This document shows positions 1 through 9,227 of a stretch of DNA of 57,313 bases, in pieces. The notes below the pieces were generated by a model. It was not told the origin of the DNA. It saw only the letters and a program-made list of their open reading frames with translations, and made no database searches. The stretch's first letter is position 1. Every line of letters begins with the position of its first letter. The stretch lies in the NCBI GenBank assembly GCA_025927685.1, contig JAICKX010000007.1, forward strand, positions 1-57,313, given 5' to 3'. A program made the position numbers and the translations under genes. The stretch comes from Thermoleophilia bacterium (GTDB lineage Bacteria > Actinomycetota > Thermoleophilia > Gaiellales > JAICJC01).

Positions 1-579
1 AAGCGCGCCGTCGCCGAGAAGAACGCCACGATGGAGTGGGTCGACGGCAACCTGGGGTCGCAGATCACGATGAAGTATCCCGCCGTCCTCCTGAAGGGCC
101 AGGGCGCCCACGGCGAGGTGCTCTCGATCGCGTTCGCCGGCCACGGCCAGCATCAGGACGCCGGCGGCAAGATCACGCACATGGCGCCGGATACGACGTC
201 CGTCATCACATCCAAGTCGATCTCCAAGGACGGTGGGCAGGCCTCGTACCGCGGCCTCCTCCAGGTGAACGACGGCGCGACGGGCGCGCGGTCGAAAGTC
301 GTGTGCGATGCGCTGATCCTGGACGAGGACAGCCGCACCGACACCTACCCGTACATCGACATCAAGGAGAACGCCGTCGACATCGGGCACGAGGCGACGG
401 TGTCGAAGATCGGCGAGGAGCAGCTCTTTTACCTCATGAGCCGCGGGCTCACGGAGGAGGAGGCGTCGGCGATGGTGGTGTCGGGGTTCATCGAGCCGAT
501 CACGAAGGAGCTTCCGCTGGAGTACGCCGTGGAGATGAACCGGCTGATCCAGCTTCAGATGGAAGGCTCCGTAGGCTGA
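1..579 (+). CDS. sufB: Fe-S cluster assembly protein SufB (C-terminal part, truncated at window edge)
   Basis: Frame open from base 1; [27 protein letters not shown]...[35 protein letters not shown] is typical SufB C-terminus; followed by sufD/sufS. Confidence 0.95.
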   Translation, partial: KRAVAEKNATMEWVDGNLGSQITMKYPAVLLKGQGAHGEVLSIAFAGHGQHQDAGGKITHMAPDTTSVITSKSISKDGGQASYRGLLQVNDGATGARSKVVCDALILDEDSRTDTYPYIDIKENAVDIGHEATVSKIGEEQLFYLMSRGLTEEEASAMVVSGFIEPITKELPLEYAVEMNRLIQLQMEGSVG

Positions 580-1730
580 TGGCGAGCCCGACGGCGACCG
601 AGCCCGCCTGGCTGGCGGGCGCTCGCGACGCTGCCCGGGCGACCTACGAGGCGCTCCCGGTGCCGTCGAACCGCGAGGAGGCGTGGCGCTTCACGAACCT
701 GCGCGGCTTCGACCCGGAGGGCTTCGAGCCGCACCCGGGCACGCTCACGATCGAGGGCGACCCGGCCGGCGGCGTCGCGTTCGGGAGCCTGGCGCGCATG
801 CTCGCCGAGCGGCCCGAGCTGGTCGAGCCGCATCTGGGCTCCGTCGTCTCCGGGGACGAGAAGTTCGCCGCCGGGAACGCCGCCCGCTGGGCCGACGGCG
901 TACTGCTCCACGTGCCGGCGGGAGTCGAGGCCGGAGCGCCGCTTCGGGCGGCGCTCGAGCTCACCGCCGAGGGGTCGGCGCTCTACCAGCGCGTGCTCGT
1001 CGTCCTCGAGCGGGGCGCGCGGGCGACGTTCATCGAGGAGTTCACCTCCGCGGTGCCGGGATACCTGAACGTCGTGGTCGAGCTCAAGGTCGCGGACGGC
1101 GCGCACCTCGAGTACGTGACGATCCAGAACCACCACCCCGAGACGCGCCAGTTCGGCACGCACCGCGCCACCGTCGGCCGCGACGCGAGCCTGGACTGGA
1201 TCGCGGCCGCGATGGGCGGGACCCGTGCCAAGTCGCGGATGGAGAGCTACCTCGCCGACCGCGGTGCGTCCGTCAAGGTGACGGGCGCCTACCACCTCAC
1301 CGGCCGGGAGCACGTCGACTACGACACGACCCAGGAGCACGGCGCCCCTGACACGACGTCCGACCTGGCGTTCAAGGGCGTCCTCGACGACCGCTCGCGG
1401 GCCGTCTGGCGCGGCGTGATCCGCGTCGACAAGGGCGCCCAGAAGACCGACGCCTACCAGGAGAACCGCAACCTGCTGCTCTCGCCCGACGCGCAGGCCA
1501 CGCCGATTCCGGGGCTCGAGATCGAGGCCAATGACGTGCGGTGCACCCACGGGGCGACGGTGGGCCAGGTCGACGAGCAGCACCTGTTCTATCTGATGAG
1601 CCGCGGCCTCAGCCGCGACGAGGCCCAGCGCGCGATCGTGCGCGGGTTCTTCGAGCCGGTGCTCGAGCGGATCGGGTCCGAGACGGTGCGCGAGTCGCTC
1701 GCCGCCGCACTCGACGCCAGAATCGGCTAG
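579..1730 (+). CDS. sufD: Fe-S cluster assembly protein SufD
   Basis: ATG overlaps sufB TGA (TGATG); C-terminal [38 protein letters not shown] motif; the tracked ORF is longer N-terminally. Confidence 0.93.
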   Translation: MASPTATEPAWLAGARDAARATYEALPVPSNREEAWRFTNLRGFDPEGFEPHPGTLTIEGDPAGGVAFGSLARMLAERPELVEPHLGSVVSGDEKFAAGNAARWADGVLLHVPAGVEAGAPLRAALELTAEGSALYQRVLVVLERGARATFIEEFTSAVPGYLNVVVELKVADGAHLEYVTIQNHHPETRQFGTHRATVGRDASLDWIAAAMGGTRAKSRMESYLADRGASVKVTGAYHLTGREHVDYDTTQEHGAPDTTSDLAFKGVLDDRSRAVWRGVIRVDKGAQKTDAYQENRNLLLSPDAQATPIPGLEIEANDVRCTHGATVGQVDEQHLFYLMSRGLSRDEAQRAIVRGFFEPVLERIGSETVRESLAAALDARIG

Positions 1731-1742
1731 CCGAGGAACAAC

Positions 1743-1755
1743 GGGGTCAGACCCC
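1743..1755. repeat. REP-like palindrome GGGGTCAGACCCC
   Basis: 6-bp perfect arms around one base, in the sufD-sufS intergenic region. Confidence 0.5.
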
Positions 1756-1801
1756 AATGTTGCGTCCCGGCCCCCTGGGGTTCGGCCTGAGGAGGCGCGT
1801 C

Positions 1802-1807
1802 TACACT
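1802..1807 (+). promoter_or_regulatory. -10 like TACACT, 6 nt before sufS ATG
   Basis: TACACT-GAGCGC-ATG; part of a recurring leaderless pattern. Confidence 0.5.
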
Positions 1808-1813
1808 GAGCGC

Positions 1814-3058
1814 ATGGCCGTCGAGGCCCCCACCACGCCGCTCGACGCGGCCCGGATCAAGCTCGATTTCCCCATCCTCATGCGCGAGGTCAACGGGATG
1901 CTGCCGGCGTACCTCGATTCCGCCGCGTCGTCGCAGAAGCCGCGCCAGGTGATCGACGCGATCGTGGACGTCTACGAGACGTCCTACGCCGCCGTCCACC
2001 GAGCCGTCTACACGCTGGGCGAGCGGGCGACCGAGCGCTACGAGGCAGCCCGCGACACCGTGACGGCGTTCCTGAATGCCGCGTCCCGGCGCGAGGTGAT
2101 CTTCGTCCGCAACGCCACCGAGGGGCTGAACCTGGTCGCCTACGCCTACGGCCTCAAGTTCCTCGGCCCCGGCGACGTGATCGTCTCGACCGAGATGGAG
2201 CACCACTCGAACCTCGTCCCGTGGCAGGAGGTGGCCCGGCGCACAGGAGCGGAGCTTCGCTACGTGCGCCTGACCGACCGCGGCGAGCTCGACACCGAGT
2301 CGCTCGAGGAGCTGGCGGGCGCGGACGTCAAGCTGGTGGCCGCGACCCACGTCTCGAACTCGCTCGGCACCGTGAACGACGTGGCCGCGATCGCCCGCTG
2401 GGCCCACGACCACGGCGCGGTGATGGTGTGCGACGGCGCCCAGGCGGCGCCCCACCGGGTGGTCGACGTGCAGGCGCTGGGCTGCGACTTCTACGCGATC
2501 TCAGGCCACAAGATGTGCGGCCCCGGCATGGGCGCCCTCTACGGGCGCGCCGACCTGCTGGAGGCGATGGATCCGTTTCTCACGGGCGGCGGCCAGATCG
2601 CCAAGGTGACGCTCGAGGGGACGACCTGGAACGAGCTTCCGTACAAGTTCGAGCCGGGCGTGCCGCCGCTGGCCGAGGCGGTCGGCTTCGCTGCCGCCGC
2701 CGACTACGTGACGCGGATCGGGCTCGAGGCGATCCACGAGCACGAGCAGGTGCTGACCGCCTACGGCTGGGAGCTGCTCTCCGCCATCCCGGGCGTCAAC
2801 CTGTTCGGCCCGCCGCCGCCCGACCGGGCCGGCATCCTGTCGTTCACCGTCGACGGCGTGCACGCCCACGACGTCGCCCAGATCCTGGACGCGGAGGGCG
2901 TCTGCGTGCGTGCCGGCCATCACTGCACGCAGCCGGCGATGCGGCATTTCGACGTGGTCGCAACGAGCCGCGCGAGCGTCTACCTCTACAACACCACCGA
3001 CGATCTCGACCGGCTCGCCGCCGGCGTCGACCGGGTCAAGCGGACATTCGGGGTGTGA
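1814..3058 (+). CDS. sufS: Cysteine desulfurase SufS
   Basis: PLP fold motifs ISGHKMCGPGMGALYGR and CVRAGHHCTQPAMRHF; Suf operon context. Confidence 0.95.
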   Translation: MAVEAPTTPLDAARIKLDFPILMREVNGMLPAYLDSAASSQKPRQVIDAIVDVYETSYAAVHRAVYTLGERATERYEAARDTVTAFLNAASRREVIFVRNATEGLNLVAYAYGLKFLGPGDVIVSTEMEHHSNLVPWQEVARRTGAELRYVRLTDRGELDTESLEELAGADVKLVAATHVSNSLGTVNDVAAIARWAHDHGAVMVCDGAQAAPHRVVDVQALGCDFYAISGHKMCGPGMGALYGRADLLEAMDPFLTGGGQIAKVTLEGTTWNELPYKFEPGVPPLAEAVGFAAAADYVTRIGLEAIHEHEQVLTAYGWELLSAIPGVNLFGPPPPDRAGILSFTVDGVHAHDVAQILDAEGVCVRAGHHCTQPAMRHFDVVATSRASVYLYNTTDDLDRLAAGVDRVKRTFGV

Positions 3059-3708
3059 GCGGCGGCGTGGCCGTCCGGCCGCTCGCGCGCGTGCCGGAGG
3101 TGGTGAGCGTCGCCGCTCCGGCCCTTGGACCATCCGACGCTGCCCGGGTCGAGGCCGAGCGGCGCCGGCTGGACGCGCACCCGGCCATGGTCGACGGGCC
3201 GGCCCTGATGGTCGCCGCGGCGGCGCCGGAGCGCCTGTCCGTCTACGCCGCGACCTACGCGTGGCATACCACCGACCGGGTCGAGCCGCTGCCGGGCACC
3301 CACGGCGCGCTCGGCGTCCAGCTGGCGCTGGTCGGCGCGGGCGGAGCGCTCCTGTGGCAACGGCGCTCCGATGCCGTCGACCATCCGGGCGGCTGGACGA
3401 TCAGCGTCGCGGGGACGGCGGTGCCCGGGCCGGCGCTCGAAGCGCAGATCGTGGCCGAGGCGGCCGAGGAGCTGGGCCTCGGGGCCGGCGATCTCGTCGG
3501 CCTCCGGCCCATGGCGCTCGTCGACGACCGCCGCGGACGCACCGTCCAGATCGTCTTCTGCGCGGGCCTCGCGCGATCGGCCCGGGTCACGCCGCATCCG
3601 GGCGAGGTCGCCGAGACGCGCTTCGCCGCCGCGTACCCCGGCGACGGCCCCGCGGAGTCGATCACGGCCGCCTGGTGGCGGGAGCTTGTTCGGCTGGCCG
3701 CCGGGTAG
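3055..3708 (+). CDS. NUDIX-domain protein (degenerate Nudix box)
   Basis: WTISVAGTAVPGPALEAQIVAEAAEELGL resembles a Nudix box; GTG overlaps sufS stop. Confidence 0.7.
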   Translation: MSGGVAVRPLARVPEVVSVAAPALGPSDAARVEAERRRLDAHPAMVDGPALMVAAAAPERLSVYAATYAWHTTDRVEPLPGTHGALGVQLALVGAGGALLWQRRSDAVDHPGGWTISVAGTAVPGPALEAQIVAEAAEELGLGAGDLVGLRPMALVDDRRGRTVQIVFCAGLARSARVTPHPGEVAETRFAAAYPGDGPAESITAAWWRELVRLAAG

Positions 3709-3725
3709 GGGTAGAATTCCCTCAG

Positions 3726-4124
3726 ATGGACGACTTCTACCGCGAGAACATCCTCGACCACTACAAGAACCCCCGGAATTCCGGGCATCTCGATCACCCG
3801 ACCGCCTCGGCGGAGGGCGTGAATCCGCTGTGCGGCGACGAGCTCGCCGTGGAGCTCGAGATCGAGGATGACACGGTCCAGGATGTGCGCTTCAACGGCC
3901 GCGGCTGCGCGATCAGCCAGGCGGCCGCCTCCATGATCTCGGACGTCGTGAAGGGCAAGACCGTCGCCGAGGTCCGCGCGCTCGGGAGCGAGGACGTGCT
4001 CGAGGAGCTCGGGATCCCGCTCTCGCCCATCCGGCTCAAGTGCGCGCTCCTCTCGGTGAACGTCCTCCGCGTCGCGCTGGGCGACGCGTCGGACGACCGC
4101 GACCTCGAGTGGAAGTCCGCGTAG
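3726..4124 (+). CDS. sufU: SufU-type Fe-S scaffold / sulfur acceptor
   Basis: MDDFYRENILDHYKNPRNSGHL...CGDEL...GRGCAISQAAASM..; follows sufS. Confidence 0.93.
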   Translation: MDDFYRENILDHYKNPRNSGHLDHPTASAEGVNPLCGDELAVELEIEDDTVQDVRFNGRGCAISQAAASMISDVVKGKTVAEVRALGSEDVLEELGIPLSPIRLKCALLSVNVLRVALGDASDDRDLEWKSA

Positions 4125-4411
4125 GGCCCGCCGACGACATCGCCGAGGGCGAGGTGAAGATCGTCCAGGCGGGGTCGCTCTTTCTCGGCGTGTACCGCAT
4201 CGACGGGTCGTTCTACGCGCTGGAGGACCGCTGCAGCCACGACGACGGCCCGCTGTGCGAGGGCGAGCGCGAGGGGTTCGAGGTCGTCTGCCCTCGCCAC
4301 GGGGCCCGCTTCGACATCCGGACAGGCGCGGTGCTGGCCCTGCCGGCCACCGAGGATGTCGAGGCGTTTCCCGTCGAAGTGCGCGACGGCGAGCTGTACG
4401 TCCAGGTTTGA
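4109..4411 (+). CDS. Rieske [2Fe-2S] ferredoxin-like protein
   Basis: C-x-H (CSHDDGPL) and C-x2-H (CPRHGARFD) motifs; GTG start overlaps the sufU 3' end. Confidence 0.85.
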   Translation: MEVRVGPADDIAEGEVKIVQAGSLFLGVYRIDGSFYALEDRCSHDDGPLCEGEREGFEVVCPRHGARFDIRTGAVLALPATEDVEAFPVEVRDGELYVQV

Positions 4412-4432
4412 CCCGCTCGGTAGACTGAGCGC

Positions 4433-5170
4433 GTGGAAGAGCTCTCCGAGGCCACGCAGGAGTACCTCGAGAGCATCTACTGGCTCTACGAAGCGGGCAT
4501 CGAGCGAACCCAGGCCAACCTGGCGCGGGCGCTGCGCGTGTCGCAGCCGTCGGCGTCGGAGATGCTGAAGCGGCTGGCGGATGAGGGCCTCGTGAGCCGC
4601 GACGATCACAAGCTGATCCAGTTCACCGATCGCGGCCACGAGGTGGCCGAGCGGATCGTCGCCCGCCACCGTCTCGTCGAGGCCTATCTGGTCAAGATCA
4701 TGGGGATCCCGTGGGACGACGTGCACGAGGAGGCCCATGCGATGGAACACTCCATCTCGCCGCGGCTCGAGGCGAAGATGCTCGAGATGATCGGCGAGGT
4801 GCGCACGTGCCCGCACGGGCATCCGATCGGGGACTACCCGCGCGAGCCCGGCGAGGCGATGCCGGCCGTCGAGGCCGGGAGCGAGGTCACGGTGCTCAGG
4901 CTCGAGAACGAGGCCGAGGAGATCCTGCACTACATGCACCGCGCCGGTGTCGAGCCGGGGCGGCGCTACACGATCGTCACGCGCTCCGGCGACGGCGACG
5001 ACGCGGTCACCGAGCTCGAGGATGAGGCCGGGAACCGCTCGACCGTCGAGGACCGGGTGGGCCGCACGGTGTCAGTCCGGGTGGAGTCGCGCGGCGACGG
5101 CCCGGTGTCGACGCTGGCCGACGCCTCCGCCGAGCTCCAGCTGCTCGGCGCCGACCGCTGGGGCATGTAG
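4433..5170 (+). CDS. DtxR/MntR family metal-dependent regulator with FeoA-like C-terminus
   Basis: YLESIYWLYEAG...RVSQPSASEMLKRLADEGLV winged helix, metal-site residues HRLVEAYLVKIMGIPWDDVHEEAHAMEHSIS. Confidence 0.9.
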   Translation: MEELSEATQEYLESIYWLYEAGIERTQANLARALRVSQPSASEMLKRLADEGLVSRDDHKLIQFTDRGHEVAERIVARHRLVEAYLVKIMGIPWDDVHEEAHAMEHSISPRLEAKMLEMIGEVRTCPHGHPIGDYPREPGEAMPAVEAGSEVTVLRLENEAEEILHYMHRAGVEPGRRYTIVTRSGDGDDAVTELEDEAGNRSTVEDRVGRTVSVRVESRGDGPVSTLADASAELQLLGADRWGM

Positions 5171-5204
5171 CTCGGATCCGCAGACCGGGCCGACGGCCGA
5201 CGCG

Positions 5205-5445
5205 TCCTTGGAAAACAGACGGGGCGCACCGGCCAAGCCGGGTGCGCCCCGTCGCGGTGATATCGCTTTGGATTGGGTAGCGGCGATTGCTGTTCCGACC
5301 ACCTCAGGAGGTGACGGAGGCTATCCCAACGCCGGCTGCAGCGATTCCCCTTGGGTTCAGGGATTCGCCCCTACCCGCGAGCACCTCCACTCGCCCGTCT
5401 TGAACCGTCTAACAAGTCGGACCACCTCCTTTCCGCGGTCTGAGC
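5205..5445 (-). ncRNA. Putative free-standing structured small RNA of unknown family (~230 nt)
   Basis: Minus-strand promoter TTGGCT-N17-TACGAT (5446-5474) and 13-bp GC stem followed by TGTTTTCC (5208-5253); extensive internal complementarity; no tmRNA, RNase P or SRP hallmark seen. Confidence 0.6.
5208..5253 (-). terminator. Intrinsic terminator of the minus-strand RNA
   Basis: GACGGGGCGCACC / GGTGCGCCCCGTC stem with 10-nt loop, followed on the minus strand by TGTTTTCC. Confidence 0.75.
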
Positions 5446-5474
5446 ATCGTAGCAATGGCGGTCGCCGGAGCCAA
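5446..5474 (-). promoter_or_regulatory. sigma70-like promoter TTGGCT-N17-TACGAT
   Basis: -35 at 5469-5474, -10 at 5446-5451, 17-bp spacer; directs transcription into 5445-5205. Confidence 0.65.
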
Positions 5475-5497
5475 CCCCGGGCAGTAGATTGCGCCGG

Positions 5498-6127
5498 ATG
5501 CTCACCGCCTTCGTCACCGGGCTCGGATTCGGCCTCCTGGTCGCGGCCCAGATCGGGCCGATCTCGCTGCTTCTCATCCGCTCGGTCGTGCACGGCGGCG
5601 AGGCCGTGGTCGGCTTCGCGATCGGCGCCGGCGCCGCCGTTGTCGACACGGGCTACGCCGCGCTCGGGATCGCCGGCGCCGGGCCGGTGCTCGCCCACAG
5701 CGGCCTGCGCCCGGCGCTCGGGATCGTGGGAGCGGCGGTGATCGCCTGGCTCGGACTGCGGACGCTGTGGTCGGCCTTCCGGGTTCGTGCGGGGGGCGAG
5801 ATGGAGGCTGAGGTGCGAAGCCCGCGCCGGGCCTTCCTGACCTCGCTGGCGGCGACCGCGTCCAATCCCACCACGATCGGCTCGTGGGCGGCCATCTTCG
5901 CGGCGGCGTCGGCGGCCGGGGTCGCCCGCAGCGCCGGCGAGGCGGGCGCGATGCTCGCGGGCGTCGGGATCGGCTCGCTGGCGTGGTTCGTCGTCCTCTC
6001 GTGCGGGGTGGCGCTGGCGCGCCGGCACGTCGGCCCGCGGCTCGTCCGCACGGCCGACGCCGTGGCGGGGGCGGGCCTGGCCGGATTCGCCGGCGTGCTC
6101 GCCTACCGGGCCGGGACGGACGCGTGA
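5498..6127 (+). CDS. LysE/RhtB family exporter
   Basis: Hydrophobic LysE-like protein FVTGLGFGLLVAAQIGPISLLLIRS...TSLAATASNPTTIGSWAAIF; TAGATT 7 nt before ATG. Confidence 0.8.
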   Translation: MLTAFVTGLGFGLLVAAQIGPISLLLIRSVVHGGEAVVGFAIGAGAAVVDTGYAALGIAGAGPVLAHSGLRPALGIVGAAVIAWLGLRTLWSAFRVRAGGEMEAEVRSPRRAFLTSLAATASNPTTIGSWAAIFAAASAAGVARSAGEAGAMLAGVGIGSLAWFVVLSCGVALARRHVGPRLVRTADAVAGAGLAGFAGVLAYRAGTDA

Positions 6128-6146
6128 CCCGCGCGCCGGCGTGGTA

Positions 6147-6265
6147 GTGAGCGCCCCGGACGCGAGCGATCTCGTGATCGACGTTCGTCACGTGTCGGTC
6201 GCCGGGCGAGCGGGAAGGCGGTCCTCGACCTGAACGCCGCCGTTCCGCGCCCGACGAGCTGATCG
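6147..6265 (+). pseudogene. Possible remnant of an ABC-type ATPase N-terminus
   Basis: VSAPDASDLVIDVRHVSV in one frame then GKAVLDLNAAVP in another; no intact ORF continues. Confidence 0.4.
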
Positions 6266-6280
6266 TCTACCGGCGGCGCG

Positions 6281-7129
6281 CTACACGGCGCGCGTGTACG
6301 CCTCGCCGATCGAGGCCGGCTCGATCCCGAGGTCCTCGCGCATCGGCGTGAGATCGCACTCGGTGCCGGCGAGGAGCATCGTGATCTGGTCCGGCGTCAC
6401 TCGAAGCGGCGGCGGCAGGTGGCGCAGGAGCGCCTTCGCCGCGAGGCGGACGAACCCGGCCGGGGCGTGCAGCTTCGGGTGCGGCCGGTGGCCGGTGACG
6501 CGCGCGAGCTCGTCGAGCAGCTCGTCGAACGTGAAGACCTGCGGGCCGCCGAGCGGGTAGACCTTCCCGACCGTCGCCGGCCGCTCGAGGGCGCGCGAGA
6601 ACGCGGCGGCGACGTCGCCCAGCCACACCGGCTGGTGCCGGTAGCGGCCGTTCCCGATCACCGGCACCACGGGCATTCGCGCCAGCCGCTCGAACTCCCT
6701 GAAGGCCCCGCCCCCCTGGCTGAAGACGAAGCTCGGCTCGAACACGGTCCAGTCGAGACCGCTCCCGACGACCGCCTGCCTGGCCCGCCACTTCCCGCCC
6801 CAGTAGCCGGTCAGGCGGGCGTGCTCCTCGGTGACTCCCAGGGCGCTCATGTGCAGGAGGCGGCTCACTCCGGCGGTCTTTGCGGCCTCCACGACGTTGC
6901 GCGCCCCTCCGGCCACGACCCGCTCGAACTGCTCGGGCGAGCCCTCGAGGATCGCCACGAGGTTGATCGCCGCGTCCACGCCGCCCATGGCGCGTGCCAC
7001 GGCCTCGGGGTCGGAGATGTCTCCGCCCGTTGCACGCGAGAACGGGCGCACCTCGTGGCCGTCGGCCTGGAGCCGGCGGACGATCGCCGAGCCCACGTAG
7101 CCGGTCGCCCCAGTGACGAGCACCCTCAT
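6281..7129 (-). CDS. NAD(P)-binding epimerase / NDUFA9-like SDR protein
   Basis: [20 protein letters not shown] Rossmann start; extended/atypical SDR pattern. Confidence 0.85.
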   Translation of the reverse strand: MRVLVTGATGYVGSAIVRRLQADGHEVRPFSRATGGDISDPEAVARAMGGVDAAINLVAILEGSPEQFERVVAGGARNVVEAAKTAGVSRLLHMSALGVTEEHARLTGYWGGKWRARQAVVGSGLDWTVFEPSFVFSQGGGAFREFERLARMPVVPVIGNGRYRHQPVWLGDVAAAFSRALERPATVGKVYPLGGPQVFTFDELLDELARVTGHRPHPKLHAPAGFVRLAAKALLRHLPPPLRVTPDQITMLLAGTECDLTPMREDLGIEPASIGEAYTRAV

Positions 7130-7692
7130 CGCGTGAAGTTCAGGTGGTACCGGCTCGGCGTGGGCTCGGCCTGGCCCTGGTACTTCGAGCCCAGGCGGCC
7201 GGAGCCGTAGGGGTGCTCTGCCGGGGTCGTGAGCGTCAGGAAGCTGAGCTGCGCGATACGCATGCCGGGGTAGACGGTGATGGGGAGGTTCGCGACGTTC
7301 GCGAGCTCGAGCGTGATGTGGCCGTCGAAGCCGGCGTCGATGACCCCGGCGGTCTGGTGCACGACGAGTCCCAGCCGTCCGAGCGAGCTCTTGCCGTCGA
7401 GCGTGGCGACGATGTCGTCGGGGAGCCCGATCCGCTCGGCCACGACCCCGAGGACGAACTCGCCGGGGTGCAGGATGAACGGCTCGTCGTCCGCGATCGT
7501 CACGAGCTCGGTCAGGTCCTCCATCGGCTGCTTCACGTCGATGTAGGGGTAGCGCGAGTTCCGGAAGACGCGAAAGGCGCTGCCCACCCGGACGTCGACG
7601 CTGGACGGCTGCACCAGCGCGTCGTCGAACGGGTCGATCACGATCCGCCCCGCGGCGATCTCCTCGCGGATCGACCGGTCAGACAGCACCAT
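7126..7692 (-). CDS. dcd: dCTP deaminase
   Basis: [40 protein letters not shown] signature. Confidence 0.95.
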   Translation of the reverse strand: MVLSDRSIREEIAAGRIVIDPFDDALVQPSSVDVRVGSAFRVFRNSRYPYIDVKQPMEDLTELVTIADDEPFILHPGEFVLGVVAERIGLPDDIVATLDGKSSLGRLGLVVHQTAGVIDAGFDGHITLELANVANLPITVYPGMRIAQLSFLTLTTPAEHPYGSGRLGSKYQGQAEPTPSRYHLNFTR

Positions 7693-7712
7693 CCGGGCGA
7701 GTGTACCGGCTG

Positions 7713-7741
7713 TTGTCTGGTAAGGTCGTTGCTCGTATTCT
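7713..7741 (+). promoter_or_regulatory. Promoter TTGTCT-N17-TATTCT upstream of aminotransferase
   Basis: -35 7713-7718, -10 7736-7741, 17-bp spacer; start codon at 7763. Confidence 0.5.
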
Positions 7742-7762
7742 CCGGCGTGGGGGTGTTTTGAT

Positions 7763-9115
7763 ATGGGCGGGACCGTGGAGCTGCGCACACCCATCCCGGG
7801 GCCCAGGTCGCGCGAGATCGTGGCGCGCAAGGAGCGCGTCGTCGCCGCGGCGAAGACGCTCGTCGCGCCCGTGGTGATCGACCGGGGCGACGGGGCCACG
7901 ATCACCGACGTCGACGGCAACACCTTCCTCGACTGGTCGGGCGGCATCGGCTGCCTGAACGTCGGCCACACGAACCCGCGCGTGTCGGCGGCGCTGCACG
8001 AGCAGGTCGACCGCTTCCTGCACACCGACTTCACGATCCTGCCGTACGAGTCCTACGTGGAGCTGGCCGAGCGGCTGCTCGGGCGGACGCCGATCTCGGG
8101 CCCGAAGAAGGCCGCGTTCTTCAACTCCGGCGCCGAGGCGGTCGAGAACGCCGTCAAGATCGCCCGCCACGCGACGGGTCGCCAGGCGGTCATCGCATTC
8201 GACGGCGCCTTCCACGGGCGCACGCTCATGGCCATGTCGCTCACGTCCAAGCAGCACCCGTACAAGGCCGGGATGGGCCCGTTCGCGCCCGAGGTCTACC
8301 GGGCGCCGTTCCCGAACCCGTACCGCTGGCCGGGCGCCGACCCGGCCGGCGAGGCGCTGGACGCCCTGCGCCGCATGCTGACCACGCACGTCGCCGCGGA
8401 GAGCGTCGCTGCGATCGTGTTCGAGCCGGTCCAGGGCGAGGGCGGCTTCGTCGTGCCGCCGGCCGAGTGGGTGCGCGGCCTGCGCGACCTGGCCTCCGAG
8501 CACGGGATCGTGCTGGTCGCGGACGAGGTGCAGTCCGGCTTCGGCCGCACCGGCCGGTTCTTCGCGATCGAGCACTTCGGGGTCGAGCCCGACCTGATCG
8601 TCGTCGCGAAGTCGATCGCCGCCGGCGTGCCGATGTCCGGCGTGCTCGGACGGGCCGAGATCGTCGACGCGGCCCCGGACAGCTCGATCGGCGGCACGTT
8701 CGTCGGCTCGCCTCTGGGCTGCGTCGCCGGCCTGGCGGTCATCGAGGAGCTCGAGGGCGGCCTCTTGGACCGTGGGGTCGCGATCGGCGAGCGGATCCGA
8801 GCCCGGTTCGATGAGCTGAAGGGCCGCTTCGACCAGATCGGAGACGTACGCGGCCTCGGGCCCATGATGGCGCTCGAGTTCGTCGAGAGCCCTGAGTCCA
8901 AGGAGCCGGCGCCGGCGCTGGCGGCGGCCGTCCGCGAGCGCGCGCTCCAGTCGGGCCTCGTCCTGCTCCAGGCGGGCGTGTACTCGAACTGCATCCGCGT
9001 CCTCGTCGCGCTCGTCGCATCCGACGAGCAAATCGACGAGGCGCTGGACATCCTTTCGGGCGCGGTCGAGGCGACATGTGTTTCGCGACCGTTGGCCGCT
9101 GGGCAATCTCTCTAG
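7763..9115 (+). CDS. Class III aminotransferase (4-aminobutyrate aminotransferase-like)
   Basis: [70 protein letters not shown]. Confidence 0.9.
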   Translation: MGGTVELRTPIPGPRSREIVARKERVVAAAKTLVAPVVIDRGDGATITDVDGNTFLDWSGGIGCLNVGHTNPRVSAALHEQVDRFLHTDFTILPYESYVELAERLLGRTPISGPKKAAFFNSGAEAVENAVKIARHATGRQAVIAFDGAFHGRTLMAMSLTSKQHPYKAGMGPFAPEVYRAPFPNPYRWPGADPAGEALDALRRMLTTHVAAESVAAIVFEPVQGEGGFVVPPAEWVRGLRDLASEHGIVLVADEVQSGFGRTGRFFAIEHFGVEPDLIVVAKSIAAGVPMSGVLGRAEIVDAAPDSSIGGTFVGSPLGCVAGLAVIEELEGGLLDRGVAIGERIRARFDELKGRFDQIGDVRGLGPMMALEFVESPESKEPAPALAAAVRERALQSGLVLLQAGVYSNCIRVLVALVASDEQIDEALDILSGAVEATCVSRPLAAGQSL

Positions 9116-9227
9116 TTCTTTACAAACCTCGCGGTCCGTAAAGACTCCCGAAACACTCCGTTAAGCCCGCTCCTGGAGCGCAATTCCGCCGCTACGGTGC
9201 TCGCGGCCGACTCTTCGGGAGGGTTGT

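Noticed and set aside
555-1757. Long minus-strand ORF antisense to sufD (400 aa)
   Set aside because: Mirror ORF from GC-rich codon bias; Arg/Gly/Val-rich low-complexity translation with no family features; the sense strand encodes clear SufD.
5218-5253. Hairpin as a terminator for dtxR on the plus strand
   Set aside because: No T-tract follows on the plus strand (GTCGCGGTGATATC); the T-run is on the minus-strand side.
9117-9144. TCTTTAC...GTAAAGA inverted repeat after the aminotransferase
   Set aside because: Short AT-rich stem with 14-nt loop and no T-tract; weak as terminator and no evidence for an operator.
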